Below, in pieces: positions 28,182-39,209 of a DNA stretch of 64,000 nucleotides. The position numbers were made by a program, and so were the translations under genes. Origin of the DNA: Geosiphon pyriformis (taxonomy: Eukaryota; Glomeromycota; Glomeromycetes; Archaeosporales; Geosiphonaceae); the NCBI GenBank assembly GCA_016748015.1, contig JAAOMT010000703.1:1010445-1074444 (forward strand), read 5' to 3'. The notes under the pieces are model-generated. The model made no database searches, was not told where the DNA came from, and saw nothing but the letters and a program-made list of their open reading frames with translations. Numbering within the stretch: position 1 is the first letter of the stretch; every line of letters begins with the position of its first letter.

Positions 28182-30080
28182 TTGTTTCTTGTATTTTTTG
28201 TCACTATTCAGTTAGATACTTCAAAACCGTTTTTGTTCGAATACAAAGCTGCTGTCGGCAGTGACATTTCTGTTATGAAGGGATCCAAGAAAAAGTTGCT
28301 TTCTGGTACAGCTGTAGTCAACTCCTCTTCCAGGAAGAAACGCAAGGGTGGGTTGCTGAAAGAATCTGTCAAGATGGTTGGTGTCTCTGTAAGTGGCGCC
28401 TTTGACAATTTGGTTGGGCATGAGAGTGGAAATACTACTGAGTTAGAAAGTGTCAATATGGGGGAAGAATATCTGATCGAAAAAACAAGCTTTCAGCCTG
28501 AAAGTGAAGGAGAGTCTGGAGGTGATGACACTGAGGTGACACCCAAAGGTCCCAAGAGAATTGTTACCAAGCATGTTCTTGGAAAGCCTCTAGGTACTAT
28601 TAATTTCGGCAGGAAAAGCAATGATAATGATGATGTTTTGGATGATTCTATCCTCTTTCCACTACCTCTCCTGCTTAAATCTTCTGTTCAAATTTCTGTT
28701 TATAAATCTTTTGCTTTGAATTTTAATCTTGTGGCTGTTTCTAGAAAATTATCTCAGGAAAAACTACATTTTGTCAGAAAACTTTTCTCTGGTGTGAATG
28801 GTTTTGGGAGGGCTTTTACTTCCTCAAAATTTGGTGGAATCATTTGGGCTACGTTCACTTCTGAAGAGGTAATGATGACTACAGCAAATCTGGCTAATGA
28901 CTATGGTATTGTGGTAAACACCAATCTCAAGCGCCCTGTCAACAATCATACAAATCAGGCAATTGTGCTGAAGAAAATTCCTGTGGGAACATTTTTGGAG
29001 GCTGTGTGTGCAACTGTGACTGAATTTGGCATCATTAAGTCGATCAAAATGCAGCTGGTGGGTTTATGGTAAAAAGCGATCATCAAATTGGAAGATCAAG
29101 ACCAGGCTGATTTTTTAGCCTCTAAGTGGTCTATCCTCATTGGAAAGGATGTGGTTCAGATAGCCAGGGCTAACATTGACAAACAATCGTGGAATGCCAG
29201 GGATAATTTTAGGGCTTTGCTATATACTCTTCCCATGGGAACCATTGCTCATGATTTGTGGAATTTTATTGGTTTTATTGGTGGGAAAACCTGCTTCATT
29301 AATCGCAATTCTGTTAGTTATTCTCGCACCCAATGTGCCACTGTGTGTTTTAGCTCAGAAGTGGAGTTAGTTAATACAATGGCAATAACTCCAGTTATAA
29401 AAAGCTTTGGTCTCTGTTGGTTTCATTTTTCTTTGGCTTTATGTGTGGTTTGTAAGAATTTTGGTCATACTTTACTCAGTTGTAGGTCAGTTAAAGATGC
29501 TGGGATTGCAGGAGACAGGAAAGCTCCTCTTTTGGCTCAAGACCAATCCAGATTGGTGAAAATTTATGCAAAGAAATCTGTGTCTATCTCTTATTCTTTG
29601 GCTTTTGGTGGTAAAACTTAGGCGTCAGTGGTTGGCACTTCCTCTGCTCCTTCTCTCTCTGGTAGTAAGGCAAGTTTTGGTTCCGTCATCGATGGTAAAC
29701 CTACCCCTCCTGTTGCAAAAGATCTAGAAATGAGATTGGTCAATATTGAGGATGGTCTTATCAGTTTTGCAGGACAAATTAATGAGTTGACTAAGAGATT
29801 AGAGTTGCTCATGCTGGTGGTTTCCCAGTCTGGTCATAGATGCCGGCTGCCAGTGACTATTCCACCACAGAATTCAGAAAGTAATGTGACAGTGGAAATG
29901 GACTTAAGTATGGCCAATGGCCATGAGTCTGCCATAATTGTGAACTCGTCTACATCCCCCCATGTTGTCAAGTTAGAAAATATGTTGGAGGACCTTTCCA
30001 AATCTGTGTTAAGCTTGTCCGCTCGTTTCAATAGTCTGGTTTTGGCTGGTAGTGCGAACTTCCAATCCCCTTCCCAATGA
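28182..30080 (+). pseudogene. LINE E ORF1 (gag-like, RNA-binding), two in-frame stops
   Basis: About 630 codons in one frame, broken by TAA at 29070-29072 (Gln in the family) and TAG at 29619-29621 (Trp, since LINE B reads GGKTWAQV). The N-terminus is Lys/Ser-rich. A segment around GIIKSIKMQLVGLW-KAIIKLED looks like an RNA-binding (RRM-like) fold; this is inference. A zinc knuckle CVVCKNFGHTLLSC (C-x2-C-x4-H-x4-C) lies near 29440-29485. The C-terminal part has heptad-like leucines (MLEDLSKSVLSLSARFNSLV). Its stop overlaps the ORF2 start as ATGA. ORF1p is expected to coat the element's RNA. The true start is uncertain. Confidence 0.8.
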
Positions 30081-33000
30081 GTAAATTAGTATGGAAAGTT
30101 ACTACATGCAATGTTAGAGGAATGAACAATCCTGTGAAGCAGAGTGATGTCGTTTGTTGGGATAAGGACATGGACAATTCAATTTCTATTTTTACTGAAA
30201 CTAAGTTAAAGGATAAGGTTTGACCCTGGATCATTAACAAGTTTGATGGAGTTCGGGTGTTTACTACTGGCTTGGATTCTGGATATCTGGGTGCTGGTAT
30301 GGCAGTGGTTATGAACTCTTCTTTGGCAAAACATGTGTGCAAGGTGTCTGAGATACCGGGTTGGCTCATGTCTATCAAGTTATTTTTTAAGAATAAGCTC
30401 TCTGTGTCAATTTTGGGACTTTATGCTGATGCTTCTTTAGCAGTCCAGTTCTCTCAGGCAGGCGAAATCAACTCTATTATTGCAAAGACTGTTAACAAGT
30501 CTTTCTTTGTTATCCTCGGCAGCAATTTTAATGAAGATGGCTCTCGTAAGTGTGCAAGTTTCAAGAAGTGCCTTGATTTGGAATTGATTAACTCTTTGGT
30601 CAGAAGCCCAGCTGTGAAAATGCCCACTTGGGAAAATTTTAGGAGTGTCAAGAGGACGATTAATTATGTGTTTGTCTCTCCAAATCTGGTCAACGCAATA
30701 ATACGTCGTAATGTTTTGGGTATTAGTGAGCATTTTAACACAGATCATCAAGCTGTTTTGGTGTCTTTGGGTCTAGGTGGACTTCTGGATATGCAATTGA
30801 ACTCTTTTCGCAAACAAGCAAATAGGGACAGATGGAAGTTTGATTTCAAGGATGCTAATGAGAGTAAATGGATCAATTTTAAGTGTGCCACGTTGGTTAA
30901 TGCAACAATGTTCTCAGATAAGTTCACTGTTTCTGTGGAGTTTTCGGATTTGGACGCAATATGAAATGTTGTTCACAAGATATTGGTTCTTTCGGCTAGT
31001 AAAGTGTTCAAGAAAAAGTGGTTCAAGGAATTTAATGATGTCTTTACCAAAGAGTCTTCAAGGTTTTACAAGTTGGAGCTTCTGGTTTCAAAGATTATTA
31101 AGGCATTTTGTGTGAGGTGTGCTGTAGATTTTGCTTCTCTTATGAAGTGTTGGGCTTCTCTGGACAGTGTCAAGGCTTCGGTCATTCAGGATTTGGTGGA
31201 CTCTGGTGTGGAATCTGATCGTGTTCATTCTGTTCTTTTTGGTGCCAAAAAATTTTATTGGGCGTCCAAGCTCGTTGAATCTCAGAGTACTAAAGATGCA
31301 AACATCAGGTCTGTGATAAACAAGAGAATGGAAAGCTTTGAAGTAGATAAAGGTCATACAATAAGGAGTGTGTTAGAGCGCCCATTTCGTAAGATTGTGC
31401 TGAATCATTTGGTAATTGATGATGATTTGATTTTAGAACCTGAGCAGGTCAAGTCCAAGGTGGATGCGATCATGGAAGGTTGGACTAGGAAGCGTCAGGT
31501 GATTGATAATGTCTCGGATGATTGGCACCTCCAATATTGGCCACTGGAGTATGTTTTTGATGAAGCTTTTTCTGGTGTCATGTGTTCGATTGAGTATGAT
31601 GAGTTCCTTGGGGTGGTTTCTGATCTTCCGGATGGTAAAACGGCTGGTTTGTTAGGTATTTCAAATGAGCTTTGAAAACATTGTGATAAGTCAGTTTTAG
31701 ATATGTTGTTGGTGCTCTTGAACTCTTGTTTGTCTAGTGAATCAGTACCTGGCCCTTAGAAGGAAGCATGGGTCTCAATGATTCCCAAACCTTATGAGTG
31801 GGAAGATGTTTTGACAAACACGCGTCCTATTGCCTTAATCGAAATGGCTTGCAAGATTCTTTCCAAGATCCTCTCTAACAGGATTTCTTTGGCATGCAGT
31901 ACTTTTGACGTGCTTCAGGAGGCCAATTTTTCGGTTCTGAAGGGTATAACAACTCAGTTTCCTATTTTTGCAATTGGTTTAGTAGTCGAAGATGCTTTGG
32001 AAAAAAACAGGGAGCTCTGGCTGGTTCTATAGAACATGCAAAAGACGTATGACTTGGTTGGCTGAAAGCATCTTGAGAAGAGTTTGGTCAGAATTAAGAT
32101 GTGTAGCAAATTTATTTGGTTTTTTGGCGGTATTCATAGGGATCGTATCAACTGAGTCATGACTGATTTTGGATTGACAAGTGGTTATCATGTGCACAAT
32201 GGTTTGGACCAGGAAGAGATCTTCTCTTCTCTTCTCTGGTGCATATTTTATGATCCTCTTTTGTGCAAAGTCAAAAGACAGGAGAGTATATGTGGGTATA
32301 AGTTGAATTCTCACTTTGTTTCCAAGAATGGTCGTTCTAAATCCCAGGTTGGGTTTTCTTCTTTTTTTGCCACTGGTGCTTTTGTTGATAATACGATTTG
32401 GGTTGGCAGCAGTCAGATGGCTACTTAACATATTCTCAATATTGCTAGTGAATTTTTTCATGTCAATGACATCTCTATTAATAATGACAAAATAGTAGCC
32501 ATTCCTATCAATAGCAGAGTTAGCAATCCCTTGGTTTCTATCAGTGGTTCACTCATTTTCATTGCCAAAAAGGGGGAATCTCACCGATATCTGGGCATTT
32601 TTCTATCGACTAAGGGTCTTTCGAAGCCTAGCTTGGTTAAGGCGCATTCGGACATTCACTTTTTCACCAATCTGGTGTTGAAGAAGGTGGTCTCAGATAA
32701 GCAGTTCTTGTATTTGGTGTCGGCAGTTCTGCATCCAATAGTCAGCTATAAAACTCAGTTCAGTTTTATTCCTGTTGGCATGTGCAACAAGTGGGATGCT
32801 CTGATTTGTAAAGGTTTGAAGCTCAAGTCTGGTTTGCCACTTGATTTCCCTAGTAATGCAATTTATCACCCTTCATTTTATGGTTTGAAGTCATTTTTTC
32901 AAGTTCAATCTGAGAGCAAGATTGCTTCCCTTGTCAGTTTTGTGAACTCTGGTAGTATCTTGGGTCATTTGTTTTTCCACAGGTCTCATGACTTGCAAGT

Positions 33001-34764
33001 TCTGTGTTGGTGTCCTGTTCATTCATTGAGTTCTCCTGTTTGTATTCGTGTCAGTGCATTTAATAACTTTCTGGCAGGCATGGTTCGTGTTTTTCTCGAT
33101 TGCAATGTGTCTCTGGGTGGCTCTTTAGTTAGTTCCTTTTGGTCTCATGGTAGAGTGCCTATGTCTGAGGTTCTGGACAAGTCAAGGTTTCTCAGGTTTC
33201 TCCCTTCCCTTTGGCAATATGGTATTGTCTTTGTGGATCAACTTCATGACCATCATGGTGCTGTCTATGATTGGTACACTTTTAAGTGGTGGAAAAGATT
33301 GGACCCCCGTGGCCTAGTTTCTGAGTGGTTCAAGCATTCTGTTTTGTTTTTCAATAGTGTGGGATCTTCTTACACTCAGTCTTTAGTTTTGGGTAATGGT
33401 AGTCTTTCAAACATTCTTAAGTCTGGTGAATTTGTGTCTGTTTGTGATCGTCTCTTGGCAACCAGTACTAGCAGTCTGTCAGTATATACGGATAAGTCCT
33501 TTAGTAATCTTGGCATGGTTGGCTGTAGAGCTGGTGCTGCTGTTTTTTTTGAGGACATTGGTTTGAGTTTGGGTGTTAGTGTGTCGGGTTTGATGTTGTC
33601 TACTTTGGCAGAATTGCAGACTGTTGCCTTGGCTCTAGAGTGTGTTCTTTTATCAAGCTCTGTTTGTTTGTTCTCAGATAGTCAATTGGCTTTAGATGCT
33701 TGCAGGTTGGAGTTGGGTCTGGTGTATCCCAATTATCATAATCAGTGTTGGGTTAAACATTGTCATATTGTCAATGTGATTCATAGTAAGAAGTTGAGGG
33801 TTAACTTTCACAAGGTAAAAAGTCATTCTGGTGTTTTGGGAAACGAGTGTGCTGACGCAATTGCTGGTGCTGCTTCTCTCTCCAATTGGTATCTTCCCCC
33901 TTACTTGAGTGAACACTTCTTGTCAGCTGATGGTGGTATTGTTTCTGGAAATTTGAGACATTTTGTTCGTGATATTTATCGTTCTATTTGTCGTGCACAA
34001 TAGGAGGTTGGTTCTGGTTCTGGGGTTTTGGTGGGCAGCTTATCTTCTAAGGTTGATTGGCTCCACTCATCATTGGTATGGCATTCTGATTTACATATGG
34101 CTGCAGGTTTTACCAGCAGGTCTTCGTCCAGTATGCGTACTTACTTTATGAAGTCTTACACCATCGGCTGCCAATTGCTGTTTGAAAGTGCTTCTATAAT
34201 AGACATTATCCTAGCGTGTTGTGCTTGTATTGTGGTAAGGTGAAGGTGTTGGATTATGTATTCTTTTGCAAGATTGACAAGTCTGTTCGACATCAGTTGT
34301 TGGATTCTCATGTAGGGTCCTGGAAGACGCTTTCTGGTTCCTCTCATTTTTCCTCAAGTATATTGCAGCTGTTATCATCTGGTGTTTCTGATTCCTCTGT
34401 GTCCATGGCTCTTTTTAAGGGCTTTGTTTTCAATGGGTGGTTTTACAAGACTGTTTCTGTTTTTCACAACCCCAAGATTGCTGTTTTGAAGATTGTCAAA
34501 TTTGTGCACTCTCTTGGTTTTGTTTTTAGGAAGGATGTCTGGTCGGTTCATGTTAAGCATCATGTATATATAGAGAAGAATAGACTGATCCTGCTAGATG
34601 GTTTGGCCGTCGTCTCAGTTTATGGTTTGGCTTCGAGGTTTTCTGCAAGGGTGGTTAGGTTACTTGGCATCACTAATGCTTTAGGTGTTTGTTTTGGTTT
34701 TCGCAAGTCTTGCTTGTTTTTTTCAGGTATAGGTGAATCGGTATCAGTTCATATAGCTGCATAG
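30077..34764 (+). pseudogene. LINE E ORF2 (endonuclease, reverse transcriptase, RNase H)
   Basis: One frame runs from ATG 30077 to about 34140, with stops at Trp, Gln and Arg sites; one base is then lost near 34145-34205, and the last part (34216-34764) lies in another frame. The endonuclease carries SIFTETKLKDK and FNTDHQAV, but its GDFN motif reads GSNFN. The RT holds PIALIEMACKILSKIL and HNGLDQEE, with the catalytic box FVDN at 32381-32392 in place of FxDD. RNase H shows YTDKSFSN, TLAELQTVALAL, LFSDSQLALD and HKVKSHSG near 33480-33840. A CLYCGKVKVLDYVFFC element near 34219-34272 is the C-terminal zinc motif. Close in content to LINE B ORF2. Confidence 0.85.
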
Positions 34765-35526
34765 TGTTGTTCTGATTGGCCCAAGTGGCTAGTCACGTGT
34801 AGAAAGTGCATGATTCATGCCTAGTTTAGATCAATTCCTTGATGTATAGTACTAGGTAGTGTTTGGACCTCACTCGTTAAGCAATAAAAAAAATATATAT
34901 ATATATAACAAAAGTATTAGAAACAGAAAAGACAATTTAGTTCAGAACAACAATATTTTTCCTTTTAAAAAATAGTTTTTTATAACTTAAAGTAAAATTA
35001 TATTTATATTAATAAAATATTTATTATTATCCAAATCTATGTTATCATCACTTAATTTGAGAAATATTAATTTATTCTATACTATTAACACTTTATGTTA
35101 ATAAAATCCAATACTTAACTATACTGAATCAATAGTTCTTAATTATGATTATTGATAAAATATTAATTTGTTATTTTATTTTTTTTATTTTATTTTTTTT
35201 ATTTTTTTGTTGTTTAATAATTGATTAAAAGAATTAAGTACTAAGTAATTGACATTAAAAATAGTCTGATAAAAAACCTAAAAACAAGAATAAAAATTTA
35301 AAAATAGCTTATCAGAAAAATACAACTGCCAAAATAAACCAGCCATTATGCTAAAAAAAAAATTCATAGAATAAAACCATCAATTAAATCTCTGTTTATT
35401 ATATAAAAGATTCAACCAAAACCTTTAAACTCCAAAACCTTTAGAAATTACTAATATTTTTAGCTATTAAATACTAAATTACAGATTTGTTATTTATTTT
35501 AATACTCTAAATAATTATTTGTAACA

Positions 35527-38500
35527 ATATGCTAAATTTTTATTTGTTTTTAAATAAGATTCTAATATTATAGAAATGTGTTTAAATCTCAATAATATCT
35601 AAGCCATATGATTGAAAAAAAGTCTTGACAAATATATGGCTTATTGTTCTAATCAAAATAATAAAAAAAATTTTGTTTAAAATTCTTTCTAATAGAATTT
35701 TTCTTATCTACAGCAAATTTAAAGTGTTTCATAAAGACAATTTTTTAGTGTTAAAGAGTACTTTAACACAGATTCTGATTTTAATCATAAGCTTTATAGT
35801 TAAGAATACTTTGGAAAAGAATAGAAAATTGTGACTAGTTTTACAAAGCATATAACTCAATTGGTTGGCATCATTTACACAACAGCTTAATTAAAATTAA
35901 GATATATAAATGTTTTATTAAGTTCTTTAAAAATATTTATAATAAAAGAATCAATTGAATTATGACAGATTTTGGGCTTTTAAATATATATATAATTTAT
36001 AATAGACTTAATTAAAGAAAGATTTTTTTATTTTTATTGTGAATAATTTTTTATGATCTGTTTTATGAGATTAAAAGACATAAGAATTTGTATGAATACA
36101 GGATAAATTCAAAATTTTTTATAAAAACTGGCAGATCTAATCTTAAAAATGGCAAACTTTATTTTTTGTAGCAGATGTTTTTGTAGATAATACTATTTGG
36201 GTTGGAAACTATAAAATAGCAACACAATATATTTTTGGTATTGCAAATAAGTTTTTTTCTATTAATAATATTTTAATCAATACAAACAAAACAGTCATCA
36301 TTCTTATTAATTAGAGAGCTAAAGAGACTGTGTTATCCATTAATAGATTAAGAATTTTGATGACCAAAAAAAACAAGTTTTACAAATATTTGGGAATTTT
36401 TCTGTTAACTAATAATCTATTCAAACCAAGTTTAGCTAAAACTTATTCAGATATTAAGTTTTTTTTGAATGTAATTTTAAGAAAAATCATTACTAAGAAA
36501 CAATTTTTATATTTGGTGTTTGCTGTTTTGTAGTTTATTATTGACTATAGAATACAATTTGGTTATGTTTTAGAAAGTGTGTATAAAAAATGAAATAAAA
36601 TTTTAAGAAAGAGACTAAAGCTTAAAACCAATTTGTTTAAAGACTTTTCTAATAAAACTTTATATTATTCTGAGTTGTATAATCTTGAAATGTTCAAACA
36701 AATACTGACTAAAAATCTGATAATTAATCTGGTTAATTTTGCCAATACAAGTGGAATTCTTAACAGATTATTTGAGTACAAAATAATAAATTTACAAGTT
36801 GTTAGCTGAATGTTTTGACACTTTTTTTGAGTTTCAATTAAGTTGTTAATCAATTCTATAAATTGTTTTCTGATAAGTATAATACATGTTCTTATTTTTT
36901 GTAATTTGTTCTTGAGTGACAATTTGTTTGATATTTTTTAGACTAGAAATAATATTGCAGTTTTGGATGTATTGGGCTTAAATAATTATATAAACATGGT
37001 AAAATCTCTTAAGAAATTCAATAGACCAGCTTTTAAATTATCATGATATGTACTTTATATGGAACACTTTTTGCAAATAGAAAAGATTAAACTCTAAAAG
37101 TTTGATTCTTGGCTGGTTCAATTTGCTGGTCAAGTTTATTGAAAATAGTAGTTTGGTAAATAATAGGGTATTAACTTTTTATTTTGCTTTTATAGACCAC
37201 TCTTGTGATTTGAATTATGTTAGTAAATGTTTTTTAGACTTTGGATCAAATAACATGAATGTTTACACAGATAGTTCTGTTAAAAGTTTGGAATTAATAG
37301 ATGCTTATAAAAGTATTACCACTTATTTTTTAGATGTTAATGTAAATATTGGAGTAAAATAAATAGTTTGTTGTTCTTAACTTTAGTGAAATTGCAGATT
37401 ATTGCTCTTGCTTTGGAATATATATCTACTTTTAATTCTATTACTTTTTTTACAAATAGTCAGACATTATTGAATATGTGTTGTTTTATCAAGAATATAA
37501 TTAGTTTTGATTTTTACAGTAAATACTAGATTAAAAAAAAACATATTTGCCAAGTTATTTTAAAAAAAAGTTTGTCAATTAGTTAAAAAAAAATCAAAGA
37601 TTATTCTGGTGTTTTTAGGAATAAACATGTTAATTTTTATACTAATACTGCCATTATTTCTGAATTTATATTGCTTTTTTAGATATCATGCTGTTCTTTA
37701 GTATTAAAGACAGATCTGTTTCTAAAAATACTTATTACTTTGTTAAGATTTTGTTTAATACAATTAATTTTGTTAATTGAAATTCCAGATATGCTAATAA
37801 TATTTTAAATATAAACATTAATATTAGTTTTAATATGATTAAAACTTTTAGTATTTAACACCTTAATAACTAGCTTATTATCAATAATATTTTAGTCTTA
37901 TCTTATAAAAATACTATACTGCTACCTGCTTGTAACTAAAAAAAAAAGACTGTATGATCTGAAATATCTAGCTTGTATATAATATAAAATAGTAAAAAAC
38001 TTTAATTACTTATTTTTGTGTATATATAATAGTAATACCAAAGAGAAATTATTATTAAACATTATCTTAGAATAGAATAAATTATTAAGTATCTTTGCTA
38101 AAAGAAATATAGTTGTTTGATCTTTATGTAAAGCCAAATTGTCTAATAATTTGTATACATTATTGGTTAAAAGCTTTTTGTTAAAGTATTGAATAACTAA
38201 TACAATATGCCATTTGGGTACTAAATTTAATAGTTGTTAAATTGGTTTATGATCTTGTTAAAAGTTATAAGTCTGCTATTTGGTTATTAATTACTAAGTT
38301 AAGATCTTATTATAAAAAACATAATCTTTTGTTAAATAATAGATTTGATACTTCTTTGGTTTCCAGCTTGTTATTATTGTAGTTTTTTAAGTTAATTTGT
38401 AGTTTTAGTATTATATTAGGTATTTATATTTGCTTTAAGTTATACTTTTGTTTATTTAGATTAAGTTTTGGTTTTTTAAAAAATGTTTTATTAGTGAGTA

Positions 38501-38640
38501 ATTTAGGTATATAATACTGTTTTAATTAGTCTAAATAATTAGTCACATGTAAAAAAAGTATGTATTATACTTAATTTAGAGTCTTATTAATTTTATTTCT
38601 TTAAGTAATGGTTAAATTACATTCATAAAACTTAAAAAAA
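35527..38640 (+). pseudogene. LINE A ORF2 remnant, reverse transcriptase and RNase H part, plus 3' tail
   Basis: Resumes LINE A after the Gypsy insertion. The segment at 35625-35834 (KIIKKILFKILSNRIFLIYSKF) matches E MACKILSKILSNRISLACSTF. The RT box at 36177-36191 reads FVDN. The segment at 36330-36533 (KFYKYLGIFLLT) matches E SHRYLGIFLST. RNase H begins with NVYTDSS near 37258. The 3' region reproduces the E tail down to an A-run at about 38632-38642. Many stops are present. Confidence 0.75.
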
Positions 38641-39071
38641 AAATTTATATATTTTTTTTTATAAAAAATTTGTTTTTAAAATTAGTTTGCTTTAGTTTTT
38701 AAAGATATTAAAATTGTTATCTTAAAATTATTTGTTTTTATATAACAGTTTATTATAAATTACAAAGACAAAATATAATTGTATTAGATTAAATATAAAA
38801 TTATTATATAAAAAAATAATTTAATTAATAATATTAAATTAATACTTTATAATTTATGTAATTTAATAAATAGATTTTTTAATATTATAGTATATATACT
38901 TAATATTGTTAAATTTTTTATAATAAATTTTAATTTACATAGTAAATACTTGTTTTTTTGATATAAACAAAGATATTACAATATATATAAATATGTAATC
39001 TAATTTTAATTGGTTTAAATAATTGATTATATATAATAAATATATAAATTATATTTAATTAAAAATACTTA

Positions 39072-39081
39072 ATCTGTTTTT
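39072..39081 (+). repeat. Target-site duplication of LINE B (left copy)
   Basis: ATCTGTTTTT, identical to 46003-46012 on the other side of LINE B. Removing LINE B and one copy restores a continuous LINE 3' end (fragment G), which supports these edges. Confidence 0.75.
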
Positions 39082-39209
39082 TTTTTATTATGCTTAATGA
39101 ATGAGATCTAAACACAATCTAGTGTTATACATCAAAGAAATGATCTAAACTAGGCATGAATCATGTATTTTCTATACATGACCAGCCACTTGGGCCAATC
39201 AGAACAACA

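Larger units (their letters stand above)
28113..34893 (+). mobile_element. LINE E, near full-length non-LTR retrotransposon
   Basis: The best-preserved plus-strand LINE, much richer in GC than its surroundings. It has a 5' leader with a 14-bp inverted repeat, ORF1 (28182-30080), ORF2 (30077-34764) and a 3' region ending GCAATAAAAAAAA. A TATATATATAA-type duplication flanks it (about 28101-28112 and 34894-34907), in line with target-primed insertion. ORF1 has a zinc knuckle and ORF2 has APE-type endonuclease, RT, RNase H and a C-terminal CCHC, as in the I/Tad-like grade of LINEs. Clade placement is inferred. In-frame stops and one late frameshift make it inactive. Confidence 0.85.
19427..35526 (+). 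mobile_element. Old Ty3/Gypsy element with dUTPase, decayed, inserted in LINE A
   Basis: A full-length but heavily decayed LTR element: 5' LTR 19427-20216, internal region 20217-27874, 3' LTR 27875-35526 (split by LINE E). Its modules align in order with element F: gag start ATG at 20281, Cys-rich region near 23150-23340, dUTPase near 24060-24480, RT near 25000-25800, RNase H near 25850-26200, H2C2 near 26480-26545, and a C-terminal extension to about 27800. The integrase core is missing (junction near 26545). The flanking 4-mer ATAT at 19423-19426 and 35527-35530 is a possible target duplication, though weak evidence in AT-rich DNA. It is inserted in the RT region of LINE A. Confidence 0.8.
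27875..35526 (+). repeat. 3' LTR of the old Gypsy element, split by LINE E
   Basis: The LTR head runs 27875 to about 28112 and the tail about 34894-35526. Joining them recreates the LTR: the left part ends in the TATA-like block AAATTATATATATAATA and the right part resumes with the same block, followed by GTATTAGAAAC, as in the 5' LTR. It ends TGTAACA. Confidence 0.75.
15195..38640 (+). mobile_element. LINE A, old decayed non-LTR retrotransposon (interrupted)
   Basis: The oldest recognisable plus-strand element of stack 1. It exists as three blocks, 15195-18461, 19276-19426 and 35527-38640, which align end to end with the better-preserved LINE E. The 5' end keeps a decayed form of the family hairpin. 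The ORF1 to ORF2 switch falls near 17090-17120. The RT segment reading N-K-L-stop-K-H falls at 19374-19391, and the RT resumes at 35527 with the same codons that follow it in E. The 3' end is an A-rich tail near 38630-38640. The two gaps are filled by a solo LTR and a whole Gypsy element. Almost all cytosines have become thymines, yet lengths are well kept. Confidence 0.8.

Noticed and set aside
28182-34764. Possible reassigned genetic code, because TGA and TAG fall at Trp and Gln positions in transposon ORFs.
   Set aside because: The host protease exons use TGG and CAA/CAG normally and end at ordinary stops. Different transposon copies have a sense codon where others have a stop, which fits mutation and not reassignment.
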